From Devosia sp. SL43 (GTDB lineage: Bacteria > Pseudomonadota > Alphaproteobacteria > Rhizobiales > Devosiaceae), in the NCBI RefSeq assembly GCF_021729885.1, contig NZ_CP063401.1, positions 1,984,001 through 2,048,000 of the forward strand: 64,000 bases of DNA, read 5' to 3'. The notes below the pieces were generated by a model. It was not told the DNA's origin, did not search any database, and worked only from the letters and a program-made list of their open reading frames with translations. How positions within the stretch are numbered: position 1 is the first letter of the stretch; each line of letters begins with the position of its first letter. Position numbers and translations under genes: made by a program. Below, in pieces: positions 61,163 through 64,000 of this stretch.

Positions 61163-62166
61163 TCCTCAGCGCCCTCCCCGCCATCGTCCTCAAAGCCCTG
61201 GATATTGAGTGGCTCGGCCTGCAGTCCCTGCTGACGGCACCAATAGACCAGCGCATCCTCGCGCCCATGCGTCACCCACACGGTTTTGGCGCCAGTCTCG
61301 CGGATCGTCTGCTGCAGCTCGCCCCAGTCGCAATGGTCCGAAATCACCAGTGGCAATTCAACCAGTGCCTGTCTTGCGCGTTGCTTCACGCTCATCCAGC
61401 CCGACGCCTGGCACGTAACCGGATCGGGAAACCGCCGACTCCACCGATCGCGGATCGCCGCCGGCGGCGCGATCACGATCTGCCCGGCCATGGCGGCCTT
61501 GGGCATCCCTGTCGCCGGGGCCAGCGTCCCCAGCGTCACGCCCAGTTCCTCATAAAGCTCGCACAGCCGGATCATCGCGCCATGCAGATAGATCGGCTGG
61601 TCCCACCCCGCATCGCGCAGCAGACCGATGACCCGCTGCGCCTTGCCCAGCGCATAACATCCCACCATGTGGCAGCGCTGAGGCTGGTCCGCGACCGACT
61701 TGAGTAGCCGCGCAATCTCAACCCTGGGATGGGGATGCTGAAACACCGGCAGCCCGAACGTCGCCTCGGTGACCAGCAGGTCGCACTCGACCAGTTCATA
61801 AGGCTGCGACGTCCGGTCCGGCAGTCGTTTGTAGTCGCCCGTCACCACAACCCGCTGCCCGGCCTGTTCCACCAGCACCTGCGCCGATCCCAGCACATGC
61901 CCCGCCGGCACCAGCGTAATCGTCACATCGTCGATCTGCAGCGGCACGCCAAAATCCAGCGGCTCGAACTTGCCCGCGCAATCCTCGCCATAGCGGGTCT
62001 TCATGATGGCGATCGTATCCGGCGTCGCCAGCACCGCCCCATGGCCCGACCGCGCATGATCGGCATGCCCATGCGTAATGATCGCCCGCTCCCGCGGCAC
62101 GCTCGGATCGATATAGGCGTCGATAGCGCGGATATGCAGGTTACGATCGAGTATCTGGGGTGCCAT
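61159..62166 (-). CDS. Ligase-associated DNA exonuclease (metallo-beta-lactamase fold)
   Basis: A 335-residue nuclease. The metal motif is T-H-G-H-A-D-H (His32, His34, Asp36, His37), followed by P-A-G-H-V-L-G-S-A-Q and V-T-G-D-Y, then the beta-CASP-like part with D-H-C-D-W and V-W-V-T-H-G-R-E-D near the end. It resembles SNM1/Artemis-like proteins paired with ATP-dependent ligases. It leads the exonuclease-ligase-UVR set and probably trims ends before sealing. Confidence 0.9.
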   Translation of the reverse strand: MAPQILDRNLHIRAIDAYIDPSVPRERAIITHGHADHARSGHGAVLATPDTIAIMKTRYGEDCAGKFEPLDFGVPLQIDDVTITLVPAGHVLGSAQVLVEQAGQRVVVTGDYKRLPDRTSQPYELVECDLLVTEATFGLPVFQHPHPRVEIARLLKSVADQPQRCHMVGCYALGKAQRVIGLLRDAGWDQPIYLHGAMIRLCELYEELGVTLGTLAPATGMPKAAMAGQIVIAPPAAIRDRWSRRFPDPVTCQASGWMSVKQRARQALVELPLVISDHCDWGELQQTIRETGAKTVWVTHGREDALVYWCRQQGLQAEPLNIQGFEDDGGEGAEE

Positions 62167-62267
62167 GGGACTCCCTAACGTGTGCAGGCAGGGGCTGGTT
62201 CACGCCACCATAACTGTTTCGGCGTCAGGCGATGTCAGCAGGCCCCAATGTCGTACCACCCACCGGT

Positions 62268-62353
62268 CGTCACCCTCGGGCTTGACCCGAGGGCTCTGTA
62301 CCTTTCGCACTCTCAGCAAGTGAAGACCCCTCGGGTCAAGCCCGAGGGTGACG
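62268..62353. repeat. Perfect 26-bp inverted repeat (dispersed type)
   Basis: The arms at 62268-62293 and 62328-62353 are exact complements containing CTCGGGCTTGACCCGAGGG, itself a palindrome. CGGGCTTGACCCGAGGG-type elements are widely scattered in genomes of this order. It lies between the exonuclease and M16 peptidase genes. Confidence 0.85.
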
Positions 62354-62389
62354 TGCGGCGGTTAGGCCACGCCAGCGAGCGCAATTCGC

Positions 62390-64000
62390 TCACATAACCT
62401 TCGTCACCTCAAGCAACCCAGGCCGCTTGTCATTTGCCGCCGAAATCGCCGTCTCACCACCCAGCACAACCACATGCCCGTGCTTTGCGATCGCCTCCAC
62501 CGCCTCAGCCATGCGCCGGAAATCGGCGACCGTGGTCCCCAAAATCTCATCCCGCCGCTGCTGCCGGATCGCGTCCGTCGTCCCGGTCAGCTGCCGCCAC
62601 ATCGACGAATAGCCCTTGGCATCGGGGAATTCATACCCGTCGACATCGCCGATCACCCCGATGATCGACCGCGTCAGGTCGTTCTCGCCGATACCGGCAT
62701 TAAGCGCCTTGCTCGCCCCGTCATACGCATCGAGCGTCTTCAGCAGGTTCGGATCGCGATAGCTGAGGAAGCTGAAGTTCCCGCTCGTCAGGTCAAACCG
62801 GCTCGAGCCGCCATAGGCCCCGCCCTGCACCCGCACCTTGTCCCAAAGATAGGTGGTGTTGAGGAACTTCAGCACCACCGATGATGCGCCGGTCAGTTCA
62901 AACCCAAGCGCCCGCAGGTTAGCGCCCTTGCCCACATAGTTGACCTGCGCCGGAATGATCAGCCCCTCCGACCTGGGCGCAAAATCCACGCTCCAGTCGG
63001 CAAAGCCATGCATCGCGTCCGGAATGCGGCCAAGGAAGCTGGCCACCTCGCCCCGCGCCCGATCCCACAGCGTTGCATCGGCCGTCACGTTGACGAGCAT
63101 CCGCCCGCGATTGAACAGCGTATCGCGAATGCGCACCAGCGCGGCCTCGACCGAATCCCAGTCGCTATCCACGCGCTTCACCAGGTCGCGAATGAACTGC
63201 AGATAGCTCACCCCGCCCAGCTGCTCGGCAATCCAGCTCGCCTCGGTCAGCCCGGACTTGAGCCGCGTATCGACGATCGCATTGCCCGATGGTACCAGCC
63301 GCGCCTCGAACCCAGCCTTTTCCTCAAGCGCCATCTGCTTGAACCGCTCGCGATTATCCAGCCGCGCATCAAGCAGCACATCGCCCATGATGGCGAGCAT
63401 CTCCTCGATTTTATCAGGCACCGCCTTGCCCGACAGGAAGAACCAGGCGGCGCTGCCGTCGCTGCCCTGCCGCGACGACAGCCCGCGATGCTGCGCAATG
63501 CCGCCCGTCGAGCGCCCGATGCGCTGCGTCAGGGAAACAAAGTCTTCCTTGCTCGTACCAGTCTGCAGCAGCGCCCGCCCGAACAGCGGCAGATAGGGCA
63601 GCAGCTCCTTGTCGAGCACATGCAGGTCAAAACCAAGGTCGAGATAGACGATCCCCAGCGTCGGCAGGTCATGGGTGAACAGCCGCACATCGCCCAATGT
63701 GCCAATATCGATCGGAATAGTGCGACTTTCGCGCGGCAGGTCACCCAGCGTAAGCGTCGGAATCTTGGCCAGCAGCGCCGGATCGTCGACGGTTTCCTGC
63801 AGCGCCTTGAGCTTCTCGGTCTCGGAAACCGTCGTCTCCAGCGCCTTTTCGTCCAGCCTGGCGCGAACGCCTGCCAGGATGTCGACTTCCTTGGCCACCT
63901 CGCGCGCGCCCTGCTCGGGGTCAGCGCTCAATGTCACGGTGGTGCGATGCATGTTGTCGAGGAAAAGCCGGCGGATTTCGCTCTCGAAATGCCCCTTGCC
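62390..64000 (-). CDS. M16-family metallopeptidase, PreP-like, C-terminal part
   Basis: The last 536 codons of a large zinc peptidase; the start and the catalytic H-x-x-E-H are beyond the window. The visible part covers an M16C-associated linker (from about 63900 inward) and the C-terminal inactive half, with Q-G-G-A-Y-G-G-S-S-R-F-D and F-S-F-L-S-Y-R-D-P-N-L-L-K-T-L, very typical of presequence protease/Cym1-type enzymes of about 970 residues. It would degrade short unfolded peptides. Confidence 0.9.
   Translation of the reverse strand, partial: GKGHFESEIRRLFLDNMHRTTVTLSADPEQGAREVAKEVDILAGVRARLDEKALETTVSETEKLKALQETVDDPALLAKIPTLTLGDLPRESRTIPIDIGTLGDVRLFTHDLPTLGIVYLDLGFDLHVLDKELLPYLPLFGRALLQTGTSKEDFVSLTQRIGRSTGGIAQHRGLSSRQGSDGSAAWFFLSGKAVPDKIEEMLAIMGDVLLDARLDNRERFKQMALEEKAGFEARLVPSGNAIVDTRLKSGLTEASWIAEQLGGVSYLQFIRDLVKRVDSDWDSVEAALVRIRDTLFNRGRMLVNVTADATLWDRARGEVASFLGRIPDAMHGFADWSVDFAPRSEGLIIPAQVNYVGKGANLRALGFELTGASSVVLKFLNTTYLWDKVRVQGGAYGGSSRFDLTSGNFSFLSYRDPNLLKTLDAYDGASKALNAGIGENDLTRSIIGVIGDVDGYEFPDAKGYSSMWRQLTGTTDAIRQQRRDEILGTTVADFRRMAEAVEAIAKHGHVVVLGGETAISAANDKRPGLLEVTKVM

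Overview
The window looks like chromosome from a high-GC alphaproteobacterium of the order Hyphomicrobiales, with Devosiaceae (Devosia-like) as my best guess. The reasons are dense ABC importers with ATGA/GTGA-coupled genes, GapR (DUF2312), the gapR / DUF1036-pyk neighbourhood, a 41-residue L36 of the rhizobial type, and large palindromic intergenic repeats. The genus call is inference. I see no tRNA, rRNA, CRISPR array, prophage or intact insertion sequence.

Region 1 (1-26.5 kb, catabolic uptake). It opens with the end of a peptide/nickel-type ABC importer operon: DppB-type permease, binding protein, acetamidase/formamidase and a fused double ATPase. Next is a branched-chain-type importer (binding protein, LivH, LivM, LivG, LivF) coupled to an aromatic-type aldehyde dehydrogenase and divergent from an AraC regulator. 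After a transposase remnant and an EamA exporter comes a second dipeptide-type importer with a class III aminotransferase and a TetR regulator. A split putrescine-degradation cluster closes the region: puuD and a puuC-like dehydrogenase on the minus strand, divergent from puuA and puuB.

Region 2 (26.7-44 kb, mostly housekeeping). An L,D-transpeptidase (YcbB type) is followed by a MepK/DUF882 endopeptidase with a long Ala/Pro-rich tail. Then come dxs, a GT2-GtrA glycosyltransferase divergent from a PIG-V-like membrane glycosyltransferase, a 75-residue flagellar rod-like mini-protein, an M15 peptidase, an Lrp regulator divergent from an Asp/Glu racemase, a class II glutamine amidotransferase, gapR, DUF1036-pyk, a CPBP protein, rpmJ, a receiver protein lacking the phospho-acceptor Asp, and a HIT protein that probably starts at a non-standard CTG codon.

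Region 3 (44-64 kb). After a repeat-filled spacer there is a third oligopeptide importer, a RelB/ParE-type toxin-antitoxin pair, and a beta-oxidation block (fadI, fadJ, fadE) divergent from fadD plus a MerR regulator. The divergent promoter carries three related 16-bp sites that look like the MerR operator. A DNA-repair group follows (UVR-motif protein, ATP-dependent ligase, ligase-associated exonuclease), then the 3' part of a PreP-like M16 peptidase that runs off the window.

I did not find an obviously new multigene system. The best leads are the CTG-start HIT gene, the degenerate receiver, the mini rod protein, the MerR operators, the exonuclease-ligase-UVR operon and the long double-palindrome repeats.
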